Shown: in pieces, positions 8,565-18,054 of the stretch | Position numbering within the stretch: the stretch's first letter is position 1 | How the letters are laid out: every line of letters starts with the position of its first letter | Assembly: GCF_008124835.1 (NCBI RefSeq) | Contig: NZ_VNHW01000010.1 | Span: forward strand, 124,001-188,000 | Origin: Blastococcus xanthinilyticus | GTDB taxonomy: Bacteria > Actinomycetota > Actinomycetes > Mycobacteriales > Geodermatophilaceae | DNA length: 64,000 nt | Direction of reading: 5' to 3' | Program-made: the position numbers and the translations under genes | Notes under the pieces: generated by a model | What the model was told of the DNA's origin: nothing | Databases searched by the model: none | The model's input: only the letters and a program-made list of their open reading frames with translations

Positions 8565-9563
8565 GTGCTGAAAATCCGAGCTCGCCGGGTGGTCGTGTCC
8601 GGGTTTCTCCTGGCCGTCACGGTCTCCGGCCTGTCGGCGTGCCGGTCGGCCCCCGACGTGGCCGCGTACGTGGGCGACGAGCAGATCTCCGTCGACGAGC
8701 TCGAGGCGGCCGTGGCCGAACGGCTGTCGGACGAGTACCTGGCCCCCGTCGTCGGGGACAGCACGGACGAGCTGACCCGCCGGGTGCTGGGCCAGCTCCT
8801 CGAGGCCGAGGTGCACGACGCCGCCGCCGGGCGCTACGACGTCTCGGTCAGCGAGGGCGAGGTCACCCGGCAGGTCGAGCTGCTGCTGGGCGACGACGAC
8901 CCCGAGCAGGTGTACGAGCAGCTCGCGCAGCAGCAGGGCGCGACCGCCGCCGACCTCCGCGAGGGCGTGCGCCAGCTGCTGCTGCGCCGCGAGATCGCCG
9001 CGGCGCAGGGCGGTGCCGAGGGGCTGGAGGAGACGGCGCTGCGCGCCCGCTACGACGAGGTGCGCGAGCAGCTGGCGCAGGTGGAGTTCGGCTACGTCAC
9101 GGTGCCCGACCAGGCCACCGCGGACGCGGTTGCCGCCGAGCTGACCGCGAACCCGGCCGGGTACCCGGCGGTGGCCGCCCGGTTCCCCGGCCAGTACACG
9201 CTGGCCGAGCTGGACAGCGCGCCGGCCGCGCAGGTGCCGCCCGCACTCGGCCAGCAGCTCGTCACGGCCGCCCCGGGCACCGCGTTCACCGTGCCGGTCC
9301 CCGAGGCCGGCGGGGTCGTGGTGGCCTTCCGGGCGGGCACGACCTACCCGTCGTTCGAGGAGCTGCGCCCGCAGCTGGAGGCGGAGGCCGGCCAGGCGGT
9401 CGAGGAGGAGGTCCAGCCGCTGCTCGCCGACGTCCGGGACGACCTGGGCATCACGGTGAACCCGCGGTACGGCGTCCTCGGCGAGGACGGTCGGCTCGCG
9501 CCGCCGACCGGTGGCGTCGTGGACATCGTCGGGGACGGTGTCGCCGGCCCTTCGGCAGACTGA
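8565..9563 (+). CDS. SurA/PrsA-like N-terminal domain lipoprotein (putative peptidyl-prolyl isomerase/chaperone)
   Basis: A 332-residue protein starting at GTG 8565 (box CAACCT, 6 bases, then GTG: a leaderless-type start). A basic N-terminus and hydrophobic core lead to the lipobox VSGLSAC. AAYVGDEQISVDELEAAV opens the SurA_N-type helical domain (about 30-190). The C-terminal part (FGYVTVPDQATADAVAAEL, then RFPGQY) resembles a divergent rotamase domain. The role would be folding of exported proteins at the membrane. It sits immediately upstream of mazG, 4 bases apart, as in the conserved actinobacterial mfd-mazG-eno neighbourhood; mfd itself is not in the window. Isomerase activity is uncertain because parvulin active-site residues are not obvious. 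Confidence 0.78.
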   Translation: MLKIRARRVVVSGFLLAVTVSGLSACRSAPDVAAYVGDEQISVDELEAAVAERLSDEYLAPVVGDSTDELTRRVLGQLLEAEVHDAAAGRYDVSVSEGEVTRQVELLLGDDDPEQVYEQLAQQQGATAADLREGVRQLLLRREIAAAQGGAEGLEETALRARYDEVREQLAQVEFGYVTVPDQATADAVAAELTANPAGYPAVAARFPGQYTLAELDSAPAAQVPPALGQQLVTAAPGTAFTVPVPEAGGVVVAFRAGTTYPSFEELRPQLEAEAGQAVEEEVQPLLADVRDDLGITVNPRYGVLGEDGRLAPPTGGVVDIVGDGVAGPSAD

Positions 9564-9567
9564 GCGG

Positions 9568-10494
9568 GTGCCGATCACCCTCGCCGTCAGCGTCAGCCCC
9601 CGGCTCCCCGGCCTGCTGAGCCCCGCCGGGTGGCGGGCGGTCTCGGCCGGCGGCCCGCTGGCCGCCCTGCCGGGTGCGGCGGGCACGGCCGCGGTGCTGC
9701 GGGCCGAGGGCTTCGCGGTCGCCGACGTGCCCGACCGGGCCGCGGCCGGCCGGCTGCCCGGGGACGTCGTGCTCCTCGTCCCGGCCGGCGGGGGAGCGGA
9801 CGGCCCGGCTCCCGTCGACGGCGCCCCGGAGCCCGCCGGGGCCCGGCTGCTCGACGTCGTGGCGGTCATGGACCGGCTGCGCTCGCCCGGCGGCTGCCCC
9901 TGGGACGCCGAGCAGACCCACGCCTCGCTGCGCGGCTACCTGCTGGAGGAGGCGCACGAGGCCTACGACGCGATCGTCGACGACGACCCGGTCGGGATGC
10001 GGGAGGAGCTCGGCGACGTGCTGCTCCAGGTGGTCTTCCACGCCCGGGTGGCCGCCGAGGCCGCGCCGCAGCGCCGGTTCGACGTCGACGACGTGGCCGG
10101 TGACCTGGTGGACAAGCTGGTCCGCCGGCACCCGCACGTCTTCGGCGACGCCGGACCCCGTGACGTGGCGCAGGTCGAGGCCGGCTGGGAGGAGATCAAG
10201 AAGGCGGAGAAGCAACGCCGCTCGCCCACCGAGGGGGTCTCCCGCTCCCAGCCCGCCGCCTCGTGGGGCGCGGCCCTGGTGCGCCGGGCCGGGCGGGTGG
10301 GGCTGCCCACCCCCGAGCCGGCCGAGCTGGCCGACGCGAGCCCCGAGGCGCTCGGCGAGCGGCTGCTGGCCGTCGTGGCCGCCGCCGAGGCGCGCGGGTG
10401 GGACGTGGAGGACGCGCTCCGGGAGGCGGTGCGGCGCTACGCCGGGGAGCTGGACGCCGCGGCGCACCGACCCGACGGGGGGACGCCGGCCTGA
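9568..10494 (+). CDS. mazG: MazG-family nucleoside triphosphate pyrophosphohydrolase
   Basis: A 308-residue protein with an actinobacterial N-terminal extension of about 95 residues before the MazG core. The core starts at VMDRLRSPGGCPWDAEQTHASL and includes the metal-binding EEAHEAYDAI and EELGDVLLQVVFHA helices (E-x2-E and E-x2-D motifs). It hydrolyses (d)NTPs to monophosphates and pyrophosphate, cleaning non-canonical nucleotides. GTG start at 9568 sits 6 bases after a CAGACT box, consistent with leaderless or coupled initiation, 4 bases after the previous stop. The conserved link to eno and divIC supports orthology. Confidence 0.92.
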   Translation: MPITLAVSVSPRLPGLLSPAGWRAVSAGGPLAALPGAAGTAAVLRAEGFAVADVPDRAAAGRLPGDVVLLVPAGGGADGPAPVDGAPEPAGARLLDVVAVMDRLRSPGGCPWDAEQTHASLRGYLLEEAHEAYDAIVDDDPVGMREELGDVLLQVVFHARVAAEAAPQRRFDVDDVAGDLVDKLVRRHPHVFGDAGPRDVAQVEAGWEEIKKAEKQRRSPTEGVSRSQPAASWGAALVRRAGRVGLPTPEPAELADASPEALGERLLAVVAAAEARGWDVEDALREAVRRYAGELDAAAHRPDGGTPA

Positions 10495-10513
10495 CGGACG
10501 GCGCCCGGCTGGC

Positions 10514-10561
10514 TAGCGTGGACCCCGCTCACCTGCGCTGATCCTGAGAGGAGCCGGTCCG
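10514..10561 (+). promoter_or_regulatory. Promoter -10 box and ribosome site for the MscS-type gene
   Basis: TAGCGT at 10514-10519 is a good actinobacterial -10 box. A strong AGAGGAG ribosome site lies at about 10547-10553, 8 bases before an in-frame CTG at 10562. Together they argue that translation starts before the first in-frame GTG at 10706. Confidence 0.5.
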
Positions 10562-11911
10562 CTGGCCGCCACGCTGTCCGCCCCCGCGACCGACCCGGTC
10601 GGGCCAGACGAGGCCGTCGAAGGCGTCTCCGGGCTGGTCCCGTCGGAGCCCTGGCAGGTCGCCCTCGTCCTGGTCGGCGCGGCCCTGGCGGCCTGGCTGC
10701 TCGGCGTGCTCATCGGCGTCGTCGTCCGCCGGGTGGGCCGCGGCTCACCGGTGACCGCCGACCTCTCCCGCCGGGGCCGCACCCCGCTGCGCGCGCTGCT
10801 GGTGCTGGTGGCGCTGACCGTGGTCCTGGAGGCGGCCGACGACCTCGGCGACTGGACGGAGGTCGTCGTCCACGTGCTGGCCCTGGCGGTGATCGCGACC
10901 GTCGGTTGGCTGGTCGCGGTGGCCGTCTTCGTCGCGGCCGACGCCTGGCTGGCCCGCTACGACGTCGACGTCGCGGACAACCGGCACGCCCGGCGGGTGC
11001 GCACCCAGATCTCGCTGCTGCGCCGGCTGGTCGTGGTCCTCGTCGCCGTGCTGACCCTCGCGGCGATGCTGTTGACCTTCCCCGGGGCGCGGGCGGCCGG
11101 CGCCAGCATCCTGGCCAGCGCGGGCGTCATCTCCATCGTCGCCGGCCTGGCCGCCCAGACCTCGCTGGCCAACGTCTTCGCCGGCCTGCAGCTGGCGTTC
11201 ACCGACGCCATCCGGGTGGACGACGTGGTCGTCGTGGAGGAGGAGTGGGGGCGGATCGAGGAGATCACCCTCACCTACGTCGTCGTGCACGTCTGGGACG
11301 ACCGGCGCCTGGTGCTGCCCTCGACGTACTTCACCACCACGCCGTTCGAGAACTGGACGCGCAAGGAGTCCGCCGTGCTCGGCGCGGTCGAGTTGGACGT
11401 GGACTGGACGACGCCGTTCGACCGCATGCGCGAGGAGCTCGACCGGCTCGTCGCCGGGGACGAGAACTGGGACGAGCGGGTCAAGGTCCTGCAGGTGACC
11501 GACGCCGTCGGCTCCCTGGTGCGGGTGCGGGTGCTGGTCAGCGCCCAGGACGCGGGGACGCTGTGGGACCTGCGCTGCGCCGTCCGGGAGGGGCTGGTCG
11601 GCTGGCTGCAGCGGGAGGCCCCGCACGCGCTGCCGAGGGTCCGCAACGAGGGCGCGCCCGGCTACGAGGTCGCCGGGCGGCGCGGGCCGCGACCGGCTCC
11701 GGACCCGCGCACCGCCCCGCGCCCGGCCCGGCCGGCCGACCGGGGGCCGGCTGCCGGGGAGGGGCTGTTCACCGGCAGCCTGGAGGCGCGCCGGCGCTCG
11801 CAGGCGTTCGCCGGCCCGAGCGAGGAGGACCAGGCCGAGCGCGCCCGGCACGACCGGTCGGCCGCGGACGGGGGCACCGCGGAGCAGAAGACCGTCCCGC
11901 CGGCGCACTGA
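10562..11911 (+). CDS. MscS-family mechanosensitive ion channel
   Basis: About 449 residues if initiated at CTG 10562. Hydrophobic segments occur at about 32-55, 85-105, 112-135 and 160-190. The pore and beta domain carry AGLAAQTSLANVFAGLQLAFTDAIRVDD, the conserved MscS signature, followed by WGRIEEITLTYVVVHVWD and LPSTYFTTTPFENWTR. The protein should open under membrane tension and release solutes after osmotic downshock. The last 100 residues are a disordered Arg/Pro/Ala tail. Start choice: the first GTG in frame (10706) would cut into transmembrane segment 1, while a ribosome site and promoter point to CTG 10562. Confidence 0.88.
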   Translation: MAATLSAPATDPVGPDEAVEGVSGLVPSEPWQVALVLVGAALAAWLLGVLIGVVVRRVGRGSPVTADLSRRGRTPLRALLVLVALTVVLEAADDLGDWTEVVVHVLALAVIATVGWLVAVAVFVAADAWLARYDVDVADNRHARRVRTQISLLRRLVVVLVAVLTLAAMLLTFPGARAAGASILASAGVISIVAGLAAQTSLANVFAGLQLAFTDAIRVDDVVVVEEEWGRIEEITLTYVVVHVWDDRRLVLPSTYFTTTPFENWTRKESAVLGAVELDVDWTTPFDRMREELDRLVAGDENWDERVKVLQVTDAVGSLVRVRVLVSAQDAGTLWDLRCAVREGLVGWLQREAPHALPRVRNEGAPGYEVAGRRGPRPAPDPRTAPRPARPADRGPAAGEGLFTGSLEARRRSQAFAGPSEEDQAERARHDRSAADGGTAEQKTVPPAH

Positions 11912-11960
11912 TCCGGGCGGGTACGGCCGGGTGAACGCCGCACCGGGCGTTCGGGCTGGT

Positions 11961-13250
<1,290 letters not shown>

Positions 13251-13260
13251 GCAGGGGGCG

Positions 13261-13821
13261 ATGAGCAGCGTTCGGGGCCGGCGGGGCGGGCCCGCGGCCG
13301 ACGGACGGCGCGCCACCGGCCGGGTCCCGCGGGTGCACTCCACCCGGCCGGTGCGCGCCGGCCTGCGGTCGACCGCGTCCAGCCGCCCCGGCCGGCGGCG
13401 GCCCAGCCGCCGGCCCGAACGCCGTCCCGCCGCGGCGGCCCGCCGCAGCCCGCTGTTCACCGGCCGGGCGGTCGTGCTGGTGGGGCTGGTGCTGCTCCTC
13501 GCCCTCACCCTGGCCGGACCCATCCGGCAGTACCTCGCCGGCCAGGCCGAGCTGACCCGGCTGGCCGCCGAGGGCGAGGCGCTCGACCGGCGGGCCGCCG
13601 ACCTGGCGGCCCAGCTGGAGCGGCAGTCCAGCCCGGCGTACGCCGAGCGGCAGGCCCGCGCGCGGCTGGCCTACGTGCTCCCCGGCGACCGGCTGGTGGT
13701 CGTGGTGGACGGGGAGGCCGTCGACGGCGATGCCGGCACGCTGGCCGAGGCGGTCGCCGAGCCCGAGCCGGTGCCCTGGTACGAGGGGCTGATGAGCTCG
13801 GTGGCCGACGCCGACGGGTGA
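13261..13821 (+). CDS. Septum formation initiator family protein (FtsB/DivIC-like)
   Basis: A 186-residue bitopic membrane protein. A long Arg/Pro-rich cytoplasmic N-terminus (about 1-65) precedes one membrane segment (VVLVGLVLLLALTLAGPI, about 72-90). A short coiled coil follows (LTRLAAEGEALDRRAADLAAQLERQ, about 100-124). The pattern DPAYAERQARERLG, here SPAYAERQARARLAYVLPGD, is typical of the family. These proteins form the FtsB/FtsL/FtsQ divisome subcomplex. The place directly after eno supports the call. Alternative names DivIC/FtsB cannot be separated by sequence alone. Confidence 0.88.
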   Translation: MSSVRGRRGGPAADGRRATGRVPRVHSTRPVRAGLRSTASSRPGRRRPSRRPERRPAAAARRSPLFTGRAVVLVGLVLLLALTLAGPIRQYLAGQAELTRLAAEGEALDRRAADLAAQLERQSSPAYAERQARARLAYVLPGDRLVVVVDGEAVDGDAGTLAEAVAEPEPVPWYEGLMSSVADADG

Positions 13822-13899
13822 GGACGTCCGACGGGCCGTCGCAGCCCGTCGCCGGGGGCCGGACGCCGGTCCGCCGGAACTCTCCCGCACACTCATCCG

Positions 13900-14415
13900 G
13901 TGGACGAACGCGTGAGCGACACCGACCGCGAGGTCGTCGCCCGGCAGCTCGGGCGGCCGCCGCGCGCGCTGGTCGGGGTGGCGCACCGCTGCCCGTGCGG
14001 CCAGCCCGACGTGGTCGAGACCTCGCCGCGGCTGGAGGACGGCACCCCGTTCCCGACGCTGTACTACCTGACCTGCCCGCGGGCGTCGGCCGCGGCCAGC
14101 CGGCTGGAGTCCGCCGGCCGGATGCGGGAGTGGCAGGAGGAGCTGGCCACCGACCAGGAGCTGGCCGCCGGGTACCGCGCGGCGCACGAGGCCTACCTGC
14201 ACGAGCGCGACGCGCGGGACGTGCTGCCCACCTGCGCCACCGCCGGCGGGATGCCCGACCGGGTGAAGTGCCTGCACGCGCTGGCCGGCCACGCGCTCGC
14301 CGCCGGCCCCGGGGTCAACCCGATCGGCGACCGCGCGGTCGAGGGCATGGGGGAGTGGTGGGCCAAGGGGCCCTGCGCGCTGCCCGACGGCGGGACGGAC
14401 GGGGACGGCGCGTGA
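13900..14415 (+). CDS. DUF501 domain-containing protein
   Basis: A 171-residue cytoplasmic protein with a pattern of cysteines (HRCPCGQPDVV, YLTCPRASAAASRLE, LPTCATAGGMPDRVKCLHALAGH) and the PNPIGD-type ending (GVNPIGDRAVEGMGEWW). These define DUF501, found next to ppx in most actinobacteria. Function is unknown; the cysteine/histidine clusters suggest metal binding. GTG 13900 lies 6 bases after a CACACT box (leaderless type); a second GTG at 13912 is possible. The stop overlaps the ppx start (GTGA), so the two are translationally coupled. Confidence 0.9.
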   Translation: MDERVSDTDREVVARQLGRPPRALVGVAHRCPCGQPDVVETSPRLEDGTPFPTLYYLTCPRASAAASRLESAGRMREWQEELATDQELAAGYRAAHEAYLHERDARDVLPTCATAGGMPDRVKCLHALAGHALAAGPGVNPIGDRAVEGMGEWWAKGPCALPDGGTDGDGA

Positions 14416-15368
14416 CGCGGGTGGCCGCCATCGACTGCGGCACCAACTCCATCCGGCTGCTGGTGGCCGACGTGCCGGCGTCCGGCGGGCACGCCGACCT
14501 GCTCCGCCGGATGGAGGTCGTCCGGCTCGGGCAGGGCGTCGACGCCACCGGCCGGCTGGCGCCGGAGGCGATCGAGCGCACCCGGCTGGTCCTCGCCGAG
14601 TACGCGGCGCAGGCCCGGGAGCTCGGCGCCGCGGACGTCCGGATGGTCGCCACGAGCGCCACCCGGGACGCGGCCAACCGGGCCGACTTCGAGCAGATGG
14701 TGCAGGCCACCCTGGGCCGCACGCCGGACGTGGTGACCGGCCGGGAGGAGGCGGAGCTGTCCTTCCTCGGCGCCACCGGTTCGGTCGACGCGGCGGCGGC
14801 CGCGCACGGGTTGCAGCCGCCGCGGGCGCCCTACCTGGTGGTGGACATCGGTGGCGGATCGACCGAGTTCGTCCTCGGCGACGCCGACGGTGTGCGAGCC
14901 GCGCGGTCGGTGGACATCGGCTGCGTCCGGCTCACCGAGCGGCACCTGCGCGACGACCCGCCCACCGCCGACCAGGTCGGCCGGGCCGAGCGGGACATCC
15001 GGGCCGCGCTGGCCGACGTCGCCGCGGAGGTGCCGGTGGGCCGGGCGGCGAGCCTGGTCGGGCTGGCCGGCTCGGTGACCACCGTGGCGGCGCTGGCCCT
15101 GGGCCTGCCGGGCTACGACTCCACCGCCATCCACGGCTCCCGCATCCCGGTCGGCGACGTCCGGCGGGTCTCCGCCGACCTGCTGGCGGCCACCCGGGCG
15201 CGCCGCGCCGCCGAACCGGTCATGCACCCCGGCCGGGTCGACGTCATCGGCGCCGGGGCGCTCATCCTGCGGGTGCTCATGGACGAGTTCGGCCTGGCCG
15301 AGGTGACGGTGAGCGAGCACGACATCCTCGACGGCATCGCCCTGCGGCTGGCCCGTGACCAGGCATAG
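14412..15368 (+). CDS. ppx: Exopolyphosphatase / Ppx-GppA family phosphatase
   Basis: A 318-residue, single ASKHA-domain protein with both phosphate-binding loops: AIDCGTNSIRLLVAD (about 5-19) and VVDIGGGSTEFVLG (about 140-153), plus LVGLAGSVTTVAALALG. The family releases phosphate from polyphosphate or converts pppGpp to ppGpp. The short length matches the actinobacterial form lacking the C-terminal HD domain. GTG 14412 overlaps the DUF501 stop. The stop TAG (15366-15368) lies inside a 58-bp palindromic element, so the last residue (Ala) is encoded by the element and the ancestral C-terminus may have been a little different. Confidence 0.9.
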   Translation: MTRVAAIDCGTNSIRLLVADVPASGGHADLLRRMEVVRLGQGVDATGRLAPEAIERTRLVLAEYAAQARELGAADVRMVATSATRDAANRADFEQMVQATLGRTPDVVTGREEAELSFLGATGSVDAAAAAHGLQPPRAPYLVVDIGGGSTEFVLGDADGVRAARSVDIGCVRLTERHLRDDPPTADQVGRAERDIRAALADVAAEVPVGRAASLVGLAGSVTTVAALALGLPGYDSTAIHGSRIPVGDVRRVSADLLAATRARRAAEPVMHPGRVDVIGAGALILRVLMDEFGLAEVTVSEHDILDGIALRLARDQA

Positions 15369-15420
15369 GAAGCTATGCCTGCGGTTTCGGCGCCCAGAAC
15401 GCATGCATAGCTTCCTATGC
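15363..15420. repeat. 58-bp double-palindrome element, copy 1
   Basis: The element begins with GCATAGGAAGCTATGC and ends with GCATAGCTTCCTATGC. These are exact reverse complements of one another, and each is itself a 6-bp stem with a 4-base loop. The 26-base middle contains GCGGTTTCGG. It supplies the stop codon of ppx (GCA TAG) and the ATG used by the next gene. A second copy in inverse orientation, same length, lies at 25110-25167. No T-run follows, so it is not a classical terminator. Confidence 0.9.
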
Positions 15421-16205
15421 CGGTAGACGCCGGGGGCTTTCCGGTCACGCGGACCCCGGCCGGCGTGGTGCGCAGCGCGCGGGCGGTCCGGGAGCTCGCC
15501 GTCCTCGACGACCGGATCTCCGGGTGCTACGCCTGCCCCCGGCTGGTCGCCTGGCGGGAGGAGGTCGCGCGGGTCAAGCGCGCCTCGTTCCGCTACCAGG
15601 ACTACTGGGGGCGGCCGGTGCCGGGGCTCGGCCCGGCGGACGCGCGGATCGCCGTCGTCGGGCTGGCACCCGCCGCGCACGGCGGGAACCGGACCGGCCG
15701 GGTGTTCACCGGCGACCGCAGCGGCGACTGGATCTTCGCCGCGCTCTGGCGCGCCGGGCTGGCCAGCCAGCCGACGTCGACGCACATCGGCGACGGGCTT
15801 GAGCTCACCGACGTGCGGGTGGCCGCGGCGGTGCGCTGCGCCCCGCCGGCCAACGCGCCGACGCCGGAGGAGCGGGACACCTGCTCACCCTGGCTCGCCC
15901 GGGAGCTGGAGCTGCTGCCCCGGCTGCGGGTGGTCGTGGTGCTGGGTGGGTTCGGCTGGACGGCGCTGTGGCCGGTGCTCGCCGCCGCCGGGTACGCGCT
16001 GCCCCGCCCCCGGCCGGCGTTCGGGCACGGCGTCGAGGTGGAGCTGGCCGGGCCGCGCGGGCCGCTGACCCTGCTGGGCAGCTACCACGTGAGCCAGCAG
16101 AACACCTTCACCGGCAGGCTCACCGAGCCGATGCTCGACGCCGTCCTCTCCCGCGCCACCGCGCTGGCGGTGACCGGCGCGGAGGAGCCCGGCCGTTCCG
16201 GCTAG
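15417..16205 (+). CDS. Family 5 uracil-DNA glycosylase
   Basis: A 262-residue DNA repair enzyme. Family-5 (UDGb) marks: [21 protein letters not shown] (two-cysteine side of the Fe-S type cluster region), motif [40 protein letters not shown], and motif [16 protein letters not shown]. It removes uracil, and often hypoxanthine or xanthine, from DNA. The Ala in GLAPA instead of Asp/Asn at the catalytic position is characteristic of family 5. The ATG at 15417 is inside the 58-bp element; GTG 15456 is an alternative start. Its TAG stop overlaps the -10 box of the tRNA gene. Confidence 0.9.
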   Translation: MPVDAGGFPVTRTPAGVVRSARAVRELAVLDDRISGCYACPRLVAWREEVARVKRASFRYQDYWGRPVPGLGPADARIAVVGLAPAAHGGNRTGRVFTGDRSGDWIFAALWRAGLASQPTSTHIGDGLELTDVRVAAAVRCAPPANAPTPEERDTCSPWLARELELLPRLRVVVVLGGFGWTALWPVLAAAGYALPRPRPAFGHGVEVELAGPRGPLTLLGSYHVSQQNTFTGRLTEPMLDAVLSRATALAVTGAEEPGRSG

Positions 16206-16208
16206 CGT
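16203..16208 (+). promoter_or_regulatory. -10 box for the tRNA gene
   Basis: TAGCGT coincides with the TAG stop of the uracil-DNA glycosylase gene and lies 9 bases before the first base of the tRNA, as expected for transcription starting a base or two upstream. Confidence 0.5.
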
Positions 16209-16217
16209 GCGGAGCGC

Positions 16218-16291
16218 GCCCCCGTAGCCCAATCGGCAGAGGCAGGCCCCTTAAAAGGGTCCCAGCGTCGGTTCGAACCCGACCGGGGGCA
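16218..16291 (+). tRNA. tRNA with UAA anticodon (Leu by anticodon), short variable loop
   Basis: A complete 74-base cloverleaf. The acceptor stem GCCCCCG/CGGGGGC has 7 perfect pairs, the D arm a 3-bp stem with GG in the loop, the anticodon stem GGCCC/GGGTC, and the loop CTTAAAA places TAA at 34-36. The T stem GTCGG/CCGAC closes loop TTCGAAC, and the discriminator base is A. CC follows but not a full CCA. The variable loop is only 5 bases (CCAGC), whereas bacterial leucine tRNAs normally have a long variable arm. The anticodon predicts reading of the rare TTA codon. Confidence 0.85.
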
Positions 16292-16312
16292 CCGCGGAGC
16301 CGGTCGGCCCGG

Positions 16313-17203
16313 TCAGCCCCCGAGCCGGGCGCGGGCGGCATGGACCAGCGCCTCGGCGACCCGGTCGAGCGGGGCGGACCGCAGCCGCCACTGCTGCCAG
16401 TGCAGCTCCACGTCGATGGCGCCGCCGGGGTCGAAGGAGGCGATCGGCCGCGTCTCCCCGAGGAGCTGCCGGTCGTCGAGCTGGAGCTCGGGCAGCATGC
16501 CCCAGCCGAACCCGAAGGCGACGGCGGAGAGGAAGTCCGCCGACGAGGGGATGTGGTGGACGGGCACGTCGGCCGTCGTCCCGAGGTGCCGGCGCAGATA
16601 GGCGTGCTGGAGGTCGTCGCGGCGGTCGAAGACCACCACCGGGGCCCGCCGCAGCGCCGCGGGGTCCGGGCCGTGGGGGAACCAGCGGTCGGCGAACCCG
16701 GGAGCGGCGCACGGGAGGTACCGCATCCGGCCGAGCGGGGTCACCCGGCAGCCGGCCACCGGCTCGGCGTCGGAGGTCACCGCGCCCATCACGGTGCCGG
16801 CCCGCAGCAGCGAGCTGGTGTGCGACTGGTCGGAGCTGTGCAGGTCGAGGCAGATCTCCTCGGCCAGCGGCGCGAGCGCCGGGAGCGCCCAGGTGGCCAT
16901 CGAGTCCGCGTTGACCGCGATCGGCACCACCGCGACGCCGGTGCCCGCCGGGTCGAGCTGCCGGCCGGTGTCGGCGACGAGGAGACCGACCTGGCGGGCC
17001 AGCCGCAGCACGGGTTCGCCGGCGGCGGTGACGGCCGCCGGTCGCGTGCGCTGCACCAGCACCCGGCCGGTGGCGACCTCCAGGGCGCGCAGCCGCTGGG
17101 AGACCGCGGACGGCGTGACGTGCAGCCGGCGGGCGGCGGCCTCGAGCGTGCCCTCGTCGATCACCGCGACCAGCGTGCGCAGCTGCGCGAGGTCCACGTC
17201 CAC
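16313..17203 (-). CDS. ArgP/LysG-type LysR family transcriptional regulator
   Basis: A 296-residue protein with an N-terminal winged helix-turn-helix (LAQLRTLVAVIDEGTLEAAARRLHVTPSAVSQRLRALE, about residues 5-42; only this helix pattern is needed) and a LysR effector domain. The start of the DNA-binding domain and the effector region with DLHSSDQSHTSSLL match the ArgP/IciA (LysG) subgroup. These sense lysine or arginine and activate a neighbouring exporter. The gene is divergent from a LysE/ArgO exporter, 71 bases apart, the classical lysG-lysE arrangement. The operator should lie in that gap, where the palindrome AAGAATCTT is seen at 17226-17234. Confidence 0.92.
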   Translation of the reverse strand: MDVDLAQLRTLVAVIDEGTLEAAARRLHVTPSAVSQRLRALEVATGRVLVQRTRPAAVTAAGEPVLRLARQVGLLVADTGRQLDPAGTGVAVVPIAVNADSMATWALPALAPLAEEICLDLHSSDQSHTSSLLRAGTVMGAVTSDAEPVAGCRVTPLGRMRYLPCAAPGFADRWFPHGPDPAALRRAPVVVFDRRDDLQHAYLRRHLGTTADVPVHHIPSSADFLSAVAFGFGWGMLPELQLDDRQLLGETRPIASFDPGGAIDVELHWQQWRLRSAPLDRVAEALVHAARARLGG

Positions 17204-17225
17204 GACAGGAAGTCTAACGGTGGGT

Positions 17226-17267
17226 AAGAATCTTCAGCTGGACTGTCGATGCCGCCGTCCCTAGCGT
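17226..17267 (+). promoter_or_regulatory. Shared lysG/lysE control region
   Basis: AAGAATCTT (17226-17234) is a candidate LysR-type site. TAGCGT (17262-17267) lies exactly 7 bases before the exporter ATG at 17275, implying a leaderless exporter transcript. Confidence 0.5.
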
Positions 17268-17274
17268 CGGATCC

Positions 17275-17892
17275 ATGACGACCGGACTGCTGGCTGCGGC
17301 GACCGGGCTCGGGATGGGCCTCTCGCTCATCGTGGCCATCGGGGCGCAGAACGCCTTCGTCCTGCGCCAGGGGTTGCGACTGGAGCACGTGACCGCGGTG
17401 GTCGCGGTGTGCGCGGTCTCCGACGCCGTCCTCATCCTCGCCGGCGTGGCCGGCAACTCCTGGCTCGCCGCCCGGCTGCCCGACGCGATCACCGCCATCC
17501 GGCTCGGCGGCGCGGCCTTCCTGCTCGGCTACGCCGCCCTGGCCGCCCGCCGGGCCCTGCGGCCGTCGGCGATCGCCGTCGATGCCGGAGGCACCCGCAA
17601 CGGCCTGCTGGCCACCGTGCTGACCTGCCTGGCGCTCACCTGGCTGAACCCGCACGTCTACCTCGACACCGTGCTGCTGCTGGGCTCGGTGGCCGACAGC
17701 CACGGCGCCGCGCGGTGGTGGTTCGGCGTCGGTGCGGCCGTGGGCAGCATCATCTGGTTCGGCGCGCTCGGCTACGGCGCGCGCCTGCTCCGCCCGCTGT
17801 TCGCCCGCCCGGCGGCCTGGCGGGTCCTCGACGCCGGAATCGCCGTCGTCATGGCCGCGCTCGGGGCCACGTTGCTCGCCAGCGCGATCTGA
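17275..17892 (+). CDS. LysE/ArgO-type amino acid exporter
   Basis: A 205-residue, six-segment membrane protein. The LysE/ArgO start LGMGLSLIVAIGAQNAFVLRQG (only the GAQNAFVLRQ part is diagnostic) and the central LTWLNPHVYLDTVLLLG motif are clear. It exports lysine and/or arginine to prevent toxic build-up, for example during peptide uptake. The divergent regulator of the ArgP/LysG type supports basic amino acids as substrate. The start at ATG 17275 sits 7 bases after TAGCGT. The length is normal for the family. Confidence 0.93.
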   Translation: MTTGLLAAATGLGMGLSLIVAIGAQNAFVLRQGLRLEHVTAVVAVCAVSDAVLILAGVAGNSWLAARLPDAITAIRLGGAAFLLGYAALAARRALRPSAIAVDAGGTRNGLLATVLTCLALTWLNPHVYLDTVLLLGSVADSHGAARWWFGVGAAVGSIIWFGALGYGARLLRPLFARPAAWRVLDAGIAVVMAALGATLLASAI

Positions 17893-18054
17893 CGCCGGGA
17901 CGCTGCCCCGTCTCCCCTTCTCGTGTGCGGTCCGCCACCCGGTCGAGGGGATCCGGACGGTGCGGAACGCTCCGGGCGTGTCGGGCGTTGACCTGACCGA
18001 GTGGAGTGCGTCAAGTTGGCTCCACGACCCAGAAGTCACCTCGAGGAGATGACG

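Noticed and set aside
15363-15420. Ordinary intrinsic terminator of ppx
   Set aside because: It lacks a T run, includes the stop codon and the next start codon, and recurs elsewhere at equal length with a conserved centre, which fits a repeat element better.
16218-16291. tRNA pseudogene or integration scar
   Set aside because: All stems pair without mismatch except one G-T pair, the loops carry the invariant bases, and a promoter box is properly placed, so it appears functional. No integrase or duplicated 3' end is found nearby.
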